Shown here: in pieces, positions 13,370-21,669 of the stretch
Position numbering within the stretch: the first letter of the stretch is position 1
Layout of the letters: the number at the start of each line of letters is the position of its first letter
Assembly (NCBI RefSeq): GCF_000419605.1
Contig: NZ_ATTI01000001.1
Span: 500,001-564,000 of the forward strand
DNA from: Sphingomonas phyllosphaerae 5.2
GTDB lineage: Bacteria > Pseudomonadota > Alphaproteobacteria > Sphingomonadales > Sphingomonadaceae
Direction of reading: 5' to 3'
Length of the DNA stretch: 64,000 bases
Position numbers and translations under genes: made by a program
Notes under the pieces: generated by a model
What the model saw: the letters and a program-made list of their open reading frames with translations, nothing else
Databases searched by the model: none
What the model was told of the DNA's origin: nothing

Positions 13370-13560
13370 GGGCATAGTCCTTTCTTCAAGGGCCGTCGTC
13401 GGCGATGGCGCGCGCGAGCGGCACGCAGGGCGGCGACGGGAGCGAAACTCTCGGTCGCCGTGGGCGATAGCAGCGGTGCCGCAGGTGCGAAAGGGGTGGA
13501 ACGGCCGGTTCGGTAAGCGATTGTGACCAAGGCGCACGGGGCGCGGGAGGGCAGGGGGCG

Positions 13561-14070
13561 ATGGCACGCAAGCTGAAGGTGTTCCGCACGCCTGCCGGCT
13601 TCCACGACGCCTATGTCGCCGCGCCGAGTCGCAAGGCGGCGCTGGCGGCCTGGGGCGCCGACGCCGACCTGTTCGCGCGCGGCATGGCGGAGGAAGTCAC
13701 CGACCCGGCGCTGATCGAAGCGCCGCTGGCGACGCCCGGCGCGGTGGTGAAGCGCTCACGCGGGAGTGCTGAGGAGCATCTCGCCGCCACGCCGTCATCG
13801 CGCCGCAAGCCGACCGCGAAGAAGCCCGCGCCGGAGACGAAGAAACCGCCGCGGCCCAGCCGCCGCGCGCTCGACGCCGCGGAAGCGGCGCTGAAGGACG
13901 CGACCGAGCGCCACGCGGCCGCACGCAAGGATCTTGCGGATCGCATCGCCGCGCTGGAGCGCGAACGCCAGACCGCCGAGCGCCGCTGGCAAAAGGATCG
14001 CGCCGCGCTGGAAGACGATCGCGACGCCGAACGCGACCGCTACGAGGCCGCGCTCGCCAAGTGGCGCTAG
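13561..14070 (+). CDS. Conserved hypothetical basic coiled-coil protein
   Basis: 169 residues, divergent from acnA. The first 80 residues ([20 protein letters not shown], then [22 protein letters not shown]) look like a compact domain that recurs in sphingomonads without a known function. It is followed by a Lys/Pro-rich linker and a long charged helix ([20 protein letters not shown]) predicted as coiled coil. No signal peptide. Some databases label such proteins TolA-like because of the composition, which is not evidence of function. Coding is supported by length, codon use and start context. Confidence 0.75.
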   Translation: MARKLKVFRTPAGFHDAYVAAPSRKAALAAWGADADLFARGMAEEVTDPALIEAPLATPGAVVKRSRGSAEEHLAATPSSRRKPTAKKPAPETKKPPRPSRRALDAAEAALKDATERHAAARKDLADRIAALERERQTAERRWQKDRAALEDDRDAERDRYEAALAKWR

Positions 14071-14444
14071 GACCAATCGACATTCCCCAGCGTCCCCGCG
14101 AGCGGGTAAGGGGCGCAAACCTGCGCGATCGAGCGCGGTGCGCCATGACGGATGGATAATCTTCGTTGGCGAACAGCCCGGCATTCGCGAGGCGCTGAAT
14201 GTCGATCCCGCCTAGCGCGGATCGCCGACGACGCTCGCCGCCGGTGACGGTCGAGGCGGGGTCGATTCCGGTAGAGCTATCTGCCCCCGCTGTCTCGCAA
14301 CGAGGGGAGAAACCGCCCGGGTGCGCGGCGGGGCCGCGGCGATCGCCGCCTCGGGATCGTGGAACCGGGCGGTCGCGCCGCTTCGGGCTGTCCTACACGT
14401 ACGGCTCCGCGGTATCAGCGGCGGGGCGGCATGGGGGATCGAAC
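14071..14444. other. 374-base gap without an identified gene
   Basis: Holds GC-rich sequence with several short inverted repeats (GGGCGG/CCGCCC-type) and possibly the promoter of the following gene. The frame of the next gene stays open from 14199, but no start with a ribosome site or recognisable residues was seen there. Confidence 0.4.
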
Positions 14445-14933
14445 ATGGACAAGTGCGGCGGAGAGGTGGCGGCGTTTCGTTATCGGCATGACGGATGGAC
14501 GCCGGCGCGGCAGGTGGCGTTCCTGCACGCGTTGCGCGAAACCGGATGCGTGCGCACGGCTTGCGCGCATGTCCGGCTGACCTCGACATCGGCGTATCGC
14601 GTGAAGAAGCGCATCCCCGATTTCGGCGCGGCGTGGGACGCGGCGCTTGCCTATCAGATGCCGGCGCTGGAACGCGCCGCCTACAGCCGCGCCGTCGAGG
14701 GATGGCTGGAACCGATCGTCTACAAGGGCGAGGTGGTGGGGCATCGCCGCCGCTATTCCGATGCGATGCTGCGCCTGCTGCTGTTGCGCGAGGATGCGCG
14801 GCGCGCGCCGCGCGTGGACGCGAGCGCCGCGCTTCCCGACCCGCAGCGACGGGCGCGGGCGGAGGCGGAGCTCCTGAGGCGGCTCGATGCTCTGGCGAAA
14901 AGGAACAAGGCCGTGGACGCCTGGCGGGAGTAG
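14445..14933 (+). CDS. Helix-turn-helix protein resembling phage terminase small subunits
   Basis: 162 residues. The segment VAFLHALRETGCVRTACAHV then SAYRVKKRIPDFGAAWDAAL follows the pattern of Nu1/terminase-small-subunit-like HTH proteins (search for a target, resist non-cognate DNA, then an acidic Trp-containing helix). The C-terminus is a charged helix. No large terminase or other phage gene is near, so it is a stand-alone, perhaps domesticated DNA-binding protein. ATG at 14445 has GGGGGA upstream. Function unknown. Confidence 0.7.
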   Translation: MDKCGGEVAAFRYRHDGWTPARQVAFLHALRETGCVRTACAHVRLTSTSAYRVKKRIPDFGAAWDAALAYQMPALERAAYSRAVEGWLEPIVYKGEVVGHRRRYSDAMLRLLLLREDARRAPRVDASAALPDPQRRARAEAELLRRLDALAKRNKAVDAWRE

Positions 14934-14969
14934 GCGGCGGCACCCCCGGCCGGACGCCGGGGAGCGGAA

Positions 14970-14992
14970 GCGGTGCCGGTCGCCGGCACCGC
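14970..14992. terminator. Perfect hairpin between convergent genes
   Basis: GCGGTGCCGG at 14970-14979, loop TCG, CCGGCACCGC at 14983-14992. A 10-bp perfect stem that touches the stop codon of the M14 peptidase gene; it probably ends transcription from both directions. Confidence 0.65.
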
Positions 14993-16113
14993 TACAGCGT
15001 CGGCAGCATCTCCGTCAGCACCTCGAGACACGCCACGCCCAGCGCCCGGGACCGCTCCGGGCTCCACCCGAATTGCGGATCGGGGTTCGCGTCGTGATCC
15101 TTGAACGGCATCTCCAGCGTCGCCGCCACCGCGCCGAATCGCTCGGCGAGCTGGTTGGTCGACATCGACAGATTGGCTCTTCCCGGCGCGGCTTTCTGAT
15201 AGCCCAGCTCGGTCTGGAAGTCGGGAGTGTGCGCCGCGAGCCGCTCGCCGAATTCGATGAAGCGCGCACCGCGCGCGTCGTCCCACGACGGAATGCCTTC
15301 GAACCCGGCGATGAAGTTTGCGGCGATCGCCTCGTCGCCGTGCACGTCCATCGCGAAGGTGACGCCGGTCGCGTCCATTTCACGCAGCACGCACAACACT
15401 TCCGGGCTGCGCTCGGCGGTGGGGGCGTGCCACTCACGGTTCAGATTCACCCCCGCAGCGTTGGTGCGCAAATGCCCGCGCCGCGTGCCATCCGGGTTCA
15501 TGTTCGGAACGACGTGCACCGTCGCGGCGCCCAGCAGCGGCGCGGCTGCCGGGCTGGTCAGCCAGTCGAGCGCGCCCTCCATCCAGAATTCGGTCATCGA
15601 TTCGCCGGGATGCTGGCGCGCGTAGAGCCACACCTGCTTCGCGCCGTCGCCGATCCGGAAATAATCGATCGCCTGCCCGTCCAGCGTCGTGCCGAGCTCG
15701 CGATGCGTGACGCCGGCGCGCGCGGCGATCCGCGCCACCAGCCGGGCGTGCATCTCCATCGTATAAGGCGCGAAATAGGCGAACCACGCCACGTCGCCCT
15801 GCCCGGTCCAGTCGAAGCTGAGCACGCCGGCGGCATAATCGGTGTCGATCATCCGCCACGCGTCGAGATCGGTGGAGGCGCGCGCGCGATATCCCGGCCA
15901 ACCGAACGAATAGGCCGATTCGCCTGCGTTCACGATGCGGAACGTCACGCGCTTGCCGCGCAACCCGGCGGCGCGAAAGGAGAACCACTGGAAGAACTCC
16001 GACTGGTGGTCGCGCACGATCTCCAGGTCGCAACGCCAGTCATCGCCTTCGCCCTCGATCGCGACGACGCGGATGTTGCCGCCGTCGAACGCGGCATTGA
16101 TGTGCAGGGTCAT
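14992..16113 (-). CDS. M14 family carboxypeptidase, cytosolic carboxypeptidase (CCP) type
   Basis: 373-residue zinc carboxypeptidase. The first 125 residues form the beta-rich N-terminal domain typical of the CCP/AGBL subfamily (NAAFDGGNIRVV, FQWFSFRAAGLRGK, then YTMEMHARLVARIA). The catalytic domain has zinc ligands His168 and Glu171 in ARQHPGESMTEFW, His258 in FAMDVHGDE and the likely catalytic Glu334 in ATLEMPFKDH. The substrate-carboxylate motif VNLNREWHAP is also present. No signal peptide, so cytoplasmic. In eukaryotes this subfamily trims glutamate chains; bacterial substrates are unknown. Its ATG overlaps the stop of the upstream lipoprotein gene by one base (TAATG). Confidence 0.9.
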   Translation of the reverse strand: MTLHINAAFDGGNIRVVAIEGEGDDWRCDLEIVRDHQSEFFQWFSFRAAGLRGKRVTFRIVNAGESAYSFGWPGYRARASTDLDAWRMIDTDYAAGVLSFDWTGQGDVAWFAYFAPYTMEMHARLVARIAARAGVTHRELGTTLDGQAIDYFRIGDGAKQVWLYARQHPGESMTEFWMEGALDWLTSPAAAPLLGAATVHVVPNMNPDGTRRGHLRTNAAGVNLNREWHAPTAERSPEVLCVLREMDATGVTFAMDVHGDEAIAANFIAGFEGIPSWDDARGARFIEFGERLAAHTPDFQTELGYQKAAPGRANLSMSTNQLAERFGAVAATLEMPFKDHDANPDPQFGWSPERSRALGVACLEVLTEMLPTL

Positions 16114-16715
16114 TACTTTACCTCGACCGTCCGGCCCGAATCGCCCGGGAAGTCCTTGAACAACGCGCCTGCCAGCCGCGACGCGACCGAGCCGGCATCG
16201 GCATCTGGCGCGCTGGTGTCGGTCAGCGATTGCGCCTGCCCCTCCCAGATCGCGTCGGCGCCATGACGAATGCGCACCGCGAGTTCCGTGACCAGCCCCA
16301 GCCGCCCGCCGCCGTCGCCGCCGACCGGGAAGCTCACGCCGCCGCCCAGCCCGGTGCCGCCGCGCCAGCCGCCGGAGTAGCCGCCGCCGCCGATCCCGAT
16401 CTGGACGGGCGAACGGCGCGCCGGCAACCCACGTTCGGCGCGGGTGAATCCGACCGTCGCGATATATTCGGGCTTGGCGCCGGGCGCGGGGCTGGTGAAG
16501 CCGTTGCGCAGCAGCTCCGCCTCGACCGCGGCGGCATAGGTCTTGTACTCAAGGCTGGCGGAGGAGGGGCCGGGCAGCGGCTCGACCACCACCGTCCCGC
16601 GCTGTGCCACGGTATCGTAGTGGAAGCGCGTGGCCTGCACCGGAAAACGCTGGGGCCCGGTCGCGCACGCCGCCAGTGGCGCCAGCGAGAGCAGCAGAAG
16701 GACGGCGCGACGCAT
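16113..16715 (-). CDS. DUF4136 domain lipoprotein
   Basis: 200-residue lipoprotein with lipobox LAAC at Cys17. The body shows the DUF4136 pattern (FHYDTVAQRGTVVVEPL, SLEYKTYAAAVEAELLRNGF, then AEYIATVGF-like strand) and a glycine-rich central stretch, ending in GALFKDFPGDSGRTVEV. Related proteins are outer-membrane or periplasmic lipoproteins of unknown function. The downstream M14 peptidase gene overlaps by one base, so the two are co-translated, although their products should sit in different compartments. Confidence 0.85.
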   Translation of the reverse strand: MRRAVLLLLSLAPLAACATGPQRFPVQATRFHYDTVAQRGTVVVEPLPGPSSASLEYKTYAAAVEAELLRNGFTSPAPGAKPEYIATVGFTRAERGLPARRSPVQIGIGGGGYSGGWRGGTGLGGGVSFPVGGDGGGRLGLVTELAVRIRHGADAIWEGQAQSLTDTSAPDADAGSVASRLAGALFKDFPGDSGRTVEVK

Positions 16716-16841
16716 GACAAACCCCCATGTAGATCGTTACGACATAGCAACGCGCGCCCGGGCCGCAAGCTCCCGCTCGGTTGACTTTCCGGCGCACGCT
16801 CTCTAGGCGGCGCGCTTTCCCGTTTTCGAAGAAGCGCAGCC

Positions 16842-16967
16842 ATGAAGATCCGCAACAGCCTGAAGTCGCTCAAGGACCGTCATCGCGACAACCGCGTCAT
16901 CCGTCGCCGCGGCCGCACCTATGTGATCAACAAGACGAATCGCCGGTTCAAGGCCCGCCAGGGCTGA
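16842..16967 (+). CDS. rpmJ: 50S ribosomal protein L36
   Basis: 41-residue ribosomal protein from ATG 16842 to TGA 16967: [17 protein letters not shown] at the start, then [20 protein letters not shown]. This is the longer alphaproteobacterial L36 form in which the zinc-binding CxxC/CxxxxH set of the classic 37-residue protein is missing (no Cys at all), often called the C- or YkgO type. It lies only 8 bases upstream of the HAD hydrolase gene, and the two are probably co-transcribed. Confidence 0.93.
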   Translation: MKIRNSLKSLKDRHRDNRVIRRRGRTYVINKTNRRFKARQG

Positions 16968-16975
16968 TTTCCGGC

Positions 16976-17587
16976 ATGTCGCCGACGTCGGTTATCTTCG
17001 ACGTCGGACACGTCCTGTACGACTGGAATCCGCGGGTTCTGTACGAGCGCCTGTTCGACGACGAACAGGCGCTTGACGTGTTCCTGAACGACGTCGCCAC
17101 CCGCGCATGGCATTTCCAGCACGATGCCGGTCGTCCGTTCGCGGAGACCAGCGCGGAGCTTAGCGAGCTTTTCCCGGAACATGCCGCGATGATCGCGCTG
17201 TGGGGGCCGCGCTTTGGCGAGCAGATTCCGGGGCCGATCCCCGGCATGATCGCGATCGTCGAGGAACTCGACGCCGCGGGCGTGCCGCTGTTTGCGATCA
17301 CCAACTTCTCGGGCGAGTTCTTCCCGCCGTTCCGCACGCGCGAGGCGGCGGTGTTCGATCGCTTCCGCGACATCGTCGTGTCGGGGGACGAGCGGCTGGT
17401 GAAGCCGGATGCGGCGATCTACCGGCTGGCGCTCGACCGATTCGGCCTGACCCCCGAAGCGGCGTTCTTCATCGACGACAATGCCGACAATATCGCCGGT
17501 GCCGCCGCGCTCGGCATCCACGCGCACCATTTCCGCGATGCCGCGACACTGCGGCCGGCATTGGTCGCGGCCGGGCTGTTACGCTGA
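16976..17587 (+). CDS. HAD family hydrolase (haloacid dehalogenase/YihX-like)
   Basis: 203 residues. Motif I is FDVGHVLYDWNP, with Gly at the second acidic position as in YihX-type HADs. Motif II is AITNFSGEF, the lysine of motif III is in LVKPDAAIYRLAL and motif IV is FFIDDNADNIAGA. A helical cap lies between motifs I and II. Probably a small-molecule phosphatase or dehalogenase; substrate unknown. The ATG at 16976 follows the rpmJ stop by 8 bases. Confidence 0.87.
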   Translation: MSPTSVIFDVGHVLYDWNPRVLYERLFDDEQALDVFLNDVATRAWHFQHDAGRPFAETSAELSELFPEHAAMIALWGPRFGEQIPGPIPGMIAIVEELDAAGVPLFAITNFSGEFFPPFRTREAAVFDRFRDIVVSGDERLVKPDAAIYRLALDRFGLTPEAAFFIDDNADNIAGAAALGIHAHHFRDAATLRPALVAAGLLR

Positions 17588-17650
17588 TTCACGCGGAACG
17601 TTCGGGCGCACCGCGGCTTTCTCGTCCCGTCACCTGAACGGGAGTAAGCC

Positions 17651-18025
17651 ATGGAAGACGATCGCGTTTGGGCGTTCGAGGAAAGCCTGTGGACCGGCGA
17701 TGCGCAGCATTATCGCGAATCGATCGACGAATCGGCCCTGATGGTCGTGCCGCAGCCACCGTTCGTTCTGGAAAGCGCGGCGGCGGTGGAAGCGGTATCG
17801 CAGACGCCGCGCTGGGAATCGGTGTCGTTCGCCGACGGCCGGATCGTCCGCCCGCAGGAGGGGCTGATCGTCATCGCCTATCGCGTCGAGGCGGCGAAGG
17901 GCGACGAACGCTATGTCGCGCATTGCACGTCCACCTACCGGCGCGTGGAGCATGAGGTGTGGCGCGTCGTCCAGCACCAGCAGACACCGCCGCTGACCGC
18001 CGACGCGCGCGCTACGTCGTCGTAA
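17651..18025 (+). CDS. NTF2-like / DUF4440 domain protein
   Basis: 124 residues with the alpha+beta cone-fold pattern of SnoaL/DUF4440 proteins: VWAFEESLWTGDAQHYRESI, then ALMVVPQPPFVLESAAAVEA, a W-containing strand pair and RYVAHCTSTYRR. Such proteins are stand-alone pockets of diverse or unknown function; no catalytic residues can be assigned. A GGAG-containing leader precedes the ATG, and a strong hairpin follows the gene. Confidence 0.75.
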   Translation: MEDDRVWAFEESLWTGDAQHYRESIDESALMVVPQPPFVLESAAAVEAVSQTPRWESVSFADGRIVRPQEGLIVIAYRVEAAKGDERYVAHCTSTYRRVEHEVWRVVQHQQTPPLTADARATSS

Positions 18026-18327
18026 CGGCCGGGCCGACAGGGACGACGCGTTGGGGAAAGACCCTGGCTGCGTCGGCCCTGTCGTAGCGTCGGCGGGTCG
18101 GGCCTGTCCGTATGATGGCGGGGTGTCCGGAACTTCGCTACAATTCACGTTTCGCGTCGGCTAACGCGGCGACTTTTCTCCAGAGGCGGACGTTGGCGGC
18201 ATGATGCGACCGGGTTGCGCGAACGCGGCGCGCGGCGCGATCTGCGACTCGGCTCCCGAGCGGGTGCCCGTCAATTTGTTACGATACGCAGCGACGGCCG
18301 TCGCGTTGCCGATGCTGTGGAGGGTGG
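18026..18327. other. 302-base gap without an identified gene
   Basis: Contains the hairpin at 18035-18084, then sequence with no convincing coding potential on either strand, down to the 3' end of a small minus-strand gene at 18328. Confidence 0.4.
18035..18084 (+). terminator. Long imperfect inverted repeat after the NTF2-like gene
   Basis: CGACAGGGACGACGC at 18035-18049 pairs with GCGTCGGCCCTGTCG at 18070-18084, with one mismatch and a 20-base loop. It begins 9 bases after the stop codon and is a probable transcription stop, although no U-run follows. Confidence 0.5.
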
Positions 18328-18522
18328 CTATCCCGCCACGCCAAAAGCGGGAGCGCCGCGCGTCAGCAGGAATCCATCCTCTCCGCGGTGCAGTTCTTCT
18401 TCGAGCTCGGAAATATAGGCGCTGAGCGTCAACATCGACAACGGGTCGTTGATCATCGCGCGGGCCCGGCGTGCCGCGGCCAGATCGAGATGCAATCGCT
18501 CACCGCACGTCAGCCCAGCCAT
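18328..18522 (-). CDS. Small hypothetical protein
   Basis: 64 residues beginning MAGLTCGERLHLDLAAARRA and containing LSAYISELEEELHRGEDGF. It is mostly helical by composition and not recognised. AGGGGGA precedes two candidate ATGs; the one at 18522 has the better spacing, 18531 adds three residues. An A+T-rich tract with a perfect palindrome lies just upstream and looks like a regulated promoter, which supports coding. Confidence 0.5.
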   Translation of the reverse strand: MAGLTCGERLHLDLAAARRARAMINDPLSMLTLSAYISELEEELHRGEDGFLLTRGAPAFGVAG

Positions 18523-18574
18523 TTCCTGCATTCCCCCTGTTGCGATCGTCGCGCAACATAGGTGCAACATAGCT

Positions 18575-18588
18575 CAATAAGCTTATTG
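18575..18588. promoter_or_regulatory. Perfect 14-base palindrome upstream of the small gene
   Basis: CAATAAGCTTATTG, within an A+T-rich island (about 18560-18600) in otherwise very GC-rich sequence, 53 bases upstream of the start at 18522. It has the look of an operator over or next to a promoter. No binding protein can be named. Confidence 0.45.
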
Positions 18589-18598
18589 TATGAAAATG

Positions 18599-18619
18599 GC
18601 CGGACACCGGCAATTTTTT
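18599..18619 (+). terminator. Plus-strand intrinsic terminator-like hairpin
   Basis: GCCGG-ACA-CCGGC at 18599-18611, then AA and a run of six T. It reads as a short Rho-independent terminator for plus-strand transcription. The nearest plus-strand gene ends at 18025, so what it ends is unclear. Confidence 0.45.
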
Positions 18620-18651
18620 CCTGTTCGCCGCGGTTTGCGACGAGATGTGGC

Positions 18652-18683
18652 CGCGGGCAGGGCAGCCGATCGCCCTGCCCGCG
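18652..18683 (-). terminator. Strong stem-loop downstream of pyk
   Basis: CGCGGGCAGGGC at 18652-18663 pairs perfectly with GCCCTGCCCGCG at 18672-18683, with an 8-base loop. It starts 6 bases after the pyk stop codon. There is no U-tract on the minus strand, so it may act as a stabilising 3' hairpin or a weak terminator. Confidence 0.65.
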
Positions 18684-18689
18684 AAGCCA

Positions 18690-20168
18690 TCAGTTTGCGT
18701 CGGGTGAACGGTAATCCTTGAGTTCGTCGCCGACGATCTGGACGACGTGCAGCACGTTCGTCGAACCCGGCGTACGGAACGGCACGCCCGCCATCACGAT
18801 CACCCGGTCGCCCGCCTTGGCGATGCCCTGGCGCAGCGCGATGCGCTTGGCCTTGGCGACCATCTCCTCGAACGATTCGACGTCACGAGTGATGACGTTG
18901 TGCGTGCCCCACAGCAGCCCCAGCCGCCGCGCCGTGTCGGTGCTCGGCGTCAGCACCAGGATCGGCACCGACGGCCGTTCGCGCGCGATGCGGCGTGCGG
19001 TCGACCCCGACATGGTGAAGCAGATGATCGCCGCGGCCGAGACGGTGTCGGCGATGTTCTTGGCGGCTTCCGCCAGCGCATCGGCAGTGGTCGGGTCGGG
19101 GCGCATCACCGTGAAGTGGATGCGATCGCCGTGCATCGGATCGCGCTCCACCGCGTCGCCGATCGCGTTCATCATCGCGACCGATTCGACCGGCCACGCG
19201 CCCGCCGCGCTTTCCGCCGACAGCATGATCGCGTCGGCGCCGTCGTAGATCGCGGTGGCGACGTCCGAGACCTCGGCGCGCGTCGGCGACGGCGACTGGA
19301 TCATCGATTCGAGCATCTGCGTGGCGACCACCACCGGGCGGCCCATCCGCCGCGCCGTCTCGACGATCCGTTTCTGCAGCGGCGGCACCGACTGCGGCGG
19401 CAGTTCGACGCCGAGATCGCCGCGCGCGACCATCACGCCGTCGCACGCCTCGACGATCTCCTCCAGCCGCTCGATCGCCGCCGGCTTCTCGATCTTGGCG
19501 AGCAGCGCCGCCTTGCCGCCGATCAGCTTGCGTGCCTCCCACAGATCCTCGGGGCGCTGCACGAACGACAGCGCGATCCAGTCGACCCCCTGGTCGATCG
19601 CGAAGGCCAGATCGGAGCGGTCCTTTTCGGTCATCGCCGCCATCGGGATCACCACGTCGGGAACGTTCAGCCCCTTGTTGTCGGACAGCGCCCCGCCGAC
19701 CTCGACGCGGGTGACGATCCGGTCGCTGTCGTGTTCGGTGACGCGCAGCACCAGCTTGCCGTCGTCGAGCAGCAGGCGCGCGCCCGGTTCGATCGCCGCG
19801 AAGATCTCGCGGTGCGGCAAGCGCACGCGCGTGGCGTCGCCGGGCGTGGCGTCATGATCGAGCACGAAGGTGCTACCATGTTCCAGCGTGACGCGGCCGC
19901 CCTCGAACTTGCCGACGCGCAGCTTCGGACCCTGAAGATCGGCGAGGATCGTCGTCGGGCGGCGGAATTTCTCCTCCATCGAGCGGATCGCCTGGATGAC
20001 CGCGATCTTCGATTGCTGGTCGCCGTGGCTCATGTTGACGCGGAACGCGTCCGCGCCCGCCTGGAAGAGGGTGGTGATCATTTCCAGCGTGTTGCTGGCC
20101 GGGCCGAGCGTCGCGAGCACGCGAACCTTGCGCGAGCGCGGAGCGATTTGATTCGGGTTAAGGGTCAT
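18690..20168 (-). CDS. pyk: Pyruvate kinase
   Basis: 492-residue glycolytic enzyme making pyruvate and ATP from phosphoenolpyruvate. Seen are the N-terminal VRVLATLGPASNTLEMI and the barrel residues FRVNMSHG and LADLQGPKLRVG. The active-site segment is LLAKIEKPAAIERLEEI with catalytic Lys, followed by GVMVARGDLGVELP and ATQMLESMI. A C-terminal regulatory domain runs to the end. AGGAAGG precedes the ATG. It is divergent from a DUF1244 gene. Confidence 0.96.
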   Translation of the reverse strand: MTLNPNQIAPRSRKVRVLATLGPASNTLEMITTLFQAGADAFRVNMSHGDQQSKIAVIQAIRSMEEKFRRPTTILADLQGPKLRVGKFEGGRVTLEHGSTFVLDHDATPGDATRVRLPHREIFAAIEPGARLLLDDGKLVLRVTEHDSDRIVTRVEVGGALSDNKGLNVPDVVIPMAAMTEKDRSDLAFAIDQGVDWIALSFVQRPEDLWEARKLIGGKAALLAKIEKPAAIERLEEIVEACDGVMVARGDLGVELPPQSVPPLQKRIVETARRMGRPVVVATQMLESMIQSPSPTRAEVSDVATAIYDGADAIMLSAESAAGAWPVESVAMMNAIGDAVERDPMHGDRIHFTVMRPDPTTADALAEAAKNIADTVSAAAIICFTMSGSTARRIARERPSVPILVLTPSTDTARRLGLLWGTHNVITRDVESFEEMVAKAKRIALRQGIAKAGDRVIVMAGVPFRTPGSTNVLHVVQIVGDELKDYRSPDAN

Positions 20169-20234
20169 GCGCCTTCCTGCTTTGCCGACCCGGCCTTAAC
20201 CCCTATTTTCGCAGGATCAAATGCAGGAGAAGAT

Positions 20235-20525
20235 ATGGATCGGTTGGACAGCATAGACGATGCCGCAGCGGCGGCGGCGTTCCGGCGCCTCGTCGTGCAC
20301 CTGCGCCACCGCAGCGATGCGCAGAACGTCGACCTGATGGGGCTGGCGGGTTTCTGCCGAAACTGCCTGTCGGACTGGGTGGCCGAGGCCGGCGGGTTCG
20401 ACAAGGACGATGCGCGACAGGCGATCTATGGCATGCCCTATGCGCAGTGGAAGGCGCAGCATCAGGGCGATGCGACCCCGGAGCAGCTGGAACGCATGGC
20501 CGAGAGCGTGAAGAAGAACGCCTGA
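20235..20525 (+). CDS. DUF1244 family protein
   Basis: 96 residues. The family core FRRLVVHLRHRSDAQNVDLM and the Cys-containing LAGFCRNCLSDWVAEAG, then IYGMPYAQWKAQHQ, are all clear. Small cytoplasmic alphaproteobacterial protein of unknown function. AGGAG at 20224-20228 gives ideal spacing to the ATG. The open frame continues far upstream only as antisense to pyk. Confidence 0.9.
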   Translation: MDRLDSIDDAAAAAAFRRLVVHLRHRSDAQNVDLMGLAGFCRNCLSDWVAEAGGFDKDDARQAIYGMPYAQWKAQHQGDATPEQLERMAESVKKNA

Positions 20526-20687
20526 TCGCAGGCGCGCCGCACGCCGCGGCGAAATGCTTGAGCGCGGCGACGCACCGGCGTAGACGCGCCGCCGCACCCA
20601 CATTGCGGGTATCCACAACGCCGTCCCCGCCCCAGCGCGATTCGCGCCGGGCGTCGCGGGCGGCGTGTAGAATTTGGGGGAAGTACG

Positions 20688-20954
20688 ATGGCGGAAGAGC
20701 GTGGCGAAGGCATGGGCGGCGGCGCGGTGGCGGCCGACGAGCTGCGACTGCTGATCGAGCGGGCCGAGCGGCTGGAAGAAGAGAAGAAGGGCATCGCCGA
20801 CGACATCAAGGACGTGATGGCCGAGGCGAAGAGCCGGGGCTACGACGCGAAGGCGATCCGCAAGATTTTACAGATCCGGAAGAAAAAGCGCGAGGAATAT
20901 CAAGAAGAACAGTCGATCCTCGAAGTCTATATGCAGGCACTTGGCATGCTTTGA
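20688..20954 (+). CDS. gapR: GapR family nucleoid-associated protein (DUF2312)
   Basis: 88-residue coiled-coil DNA-binding protein. In Caulobacter GapR encircles overtwisted, A+T-rich DNA ahead of replication and transcription. The family pattern is evident: LRLLIERAERLEEEKKGIAD, then DIKDVMAEAKSRGYDAKAIR and KILQIRKKKREEYQEEQSIL, ending in EVYMQALGML. The basic RKKKR segment contacts DNA in the known structure. A short non-conserved acidic/Gly N-terminus precedes it. The neighbourhood pyk-DUF1244-DUF2312 is shared by many alphaproteobacteria (from general knowledge). Confidence 0.9.
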   Translation: MAEERGEGMGGGAVAADELRLLIERAERLEEEKKGIADDIKDVMAEAKSRGYDAKAIRKILQIRKKKREEYQEEQSILEVYMQALGML

Positions 20955-21043
20955 TGCCAAGACGCCGCATTTGTTAACGATATCTTCGTCGTGCGCGCCG
21001 CATACGTTTGCGACGACGGGCGGGCGACGGGGGTAACGAACAG

Positions 21044-21580
21044 GTGCTGGCGGCTTTGCAGACCGGATTCCGACCGCGGGAGGAGCGGATCACCGTCCTC
21101 ATCCCGTCGCGGATGCGGCTGGAGTCGCAATGGCATGACCTGGTCATCCACAACGTGTCGTCGCGCGGGTTGATGGCGGGGTGCGATTCCCCGCCGGCGG
21201 TCGGCAGCTATGTCGAAATCCGCCGCGGCACGATCGTGATCGTCGGGCGCGTGCAATGGACCAAGGGCCGGTTCTTCGGGATGCGCGCGCAGGACCGGCT
21301 GTCGGTGAAGGCGTTGATCGACGAGCCGCGTCTCGCCAGCCGTCCCAAGCGCAGCAACGACGACGACAGCGTCGCCAGCGACCGCCGCGCCGAACGCCGG
21401 CTGGCGCATGAGGCGCAAATGGCGCGGCGGGTCGAACGATCGCGCACGTTCGCGTCGATGTTCCAGTTCGTGGTGCTGGTGTGCGTCGGGCTGACGATGG
21501 CCGGCATTGCCGCGCACAGCGTCTACCAGATGCTCTCCGCCTCCGGGCAGCAGATCGAGGCGGCGCTGAAGACGCCGTGA
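21044..21580 (+). CDS. PilZ domain membrane-anchored protein
   Basis: 178 residues from a GTG at 21044 with GGGGG about 10 bases upstream. The PilZ beta-barrel is seen in REERITVLIPSRMRLESQ, then HNVSSRGLMAGCDSPPAVGS and YVEIRRGTIVIVGRVQW. The c-di-GMP signature RxxxR followed by N/D-x-S-x-x-G is partly kept (NVSSRG). A basic linker (DDSVASDRRAERRL) leads to one C-terminal transmembrane helix (SMFQFVVLVCVGLTMAGIAA). Whether it still binds c-di-GMP is uncertain because the Arg pair is not clean. Confidence 0.78.
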   Translation: MLAALQTGFRPREERITVLIPSRMRLESQWHDLVIHNVSSRGLMAGCDSPPAVGSYVEIRRGTIVIVGRVQWTKGRFFGMRAQDRLSVKALIDEPRLASRPKRSNDDDSVASDRRAERRLAHEAQMARRVERSRTFASMFQFVVLVCVGLTMAGIAAHSVYQMLSASGQQIEAALKTP

Positions 21581-21669
21581 TGCGGCGGGATGGAGGCGGG
21601 TAGCCCGGTGGCGCTCTTCGCCTGGTGGCGCACGCCGTTCAAGGCAGCGGCAGACGGCCCGTTGCCGTG

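Noticed and set aside
14071..14444. Gap considered for a tRNA or small RNA gene
   Set aside because: No cloverleaf, T-loop GTTCGA-type pattern in the right place, or terminator with a U-run could be made out.
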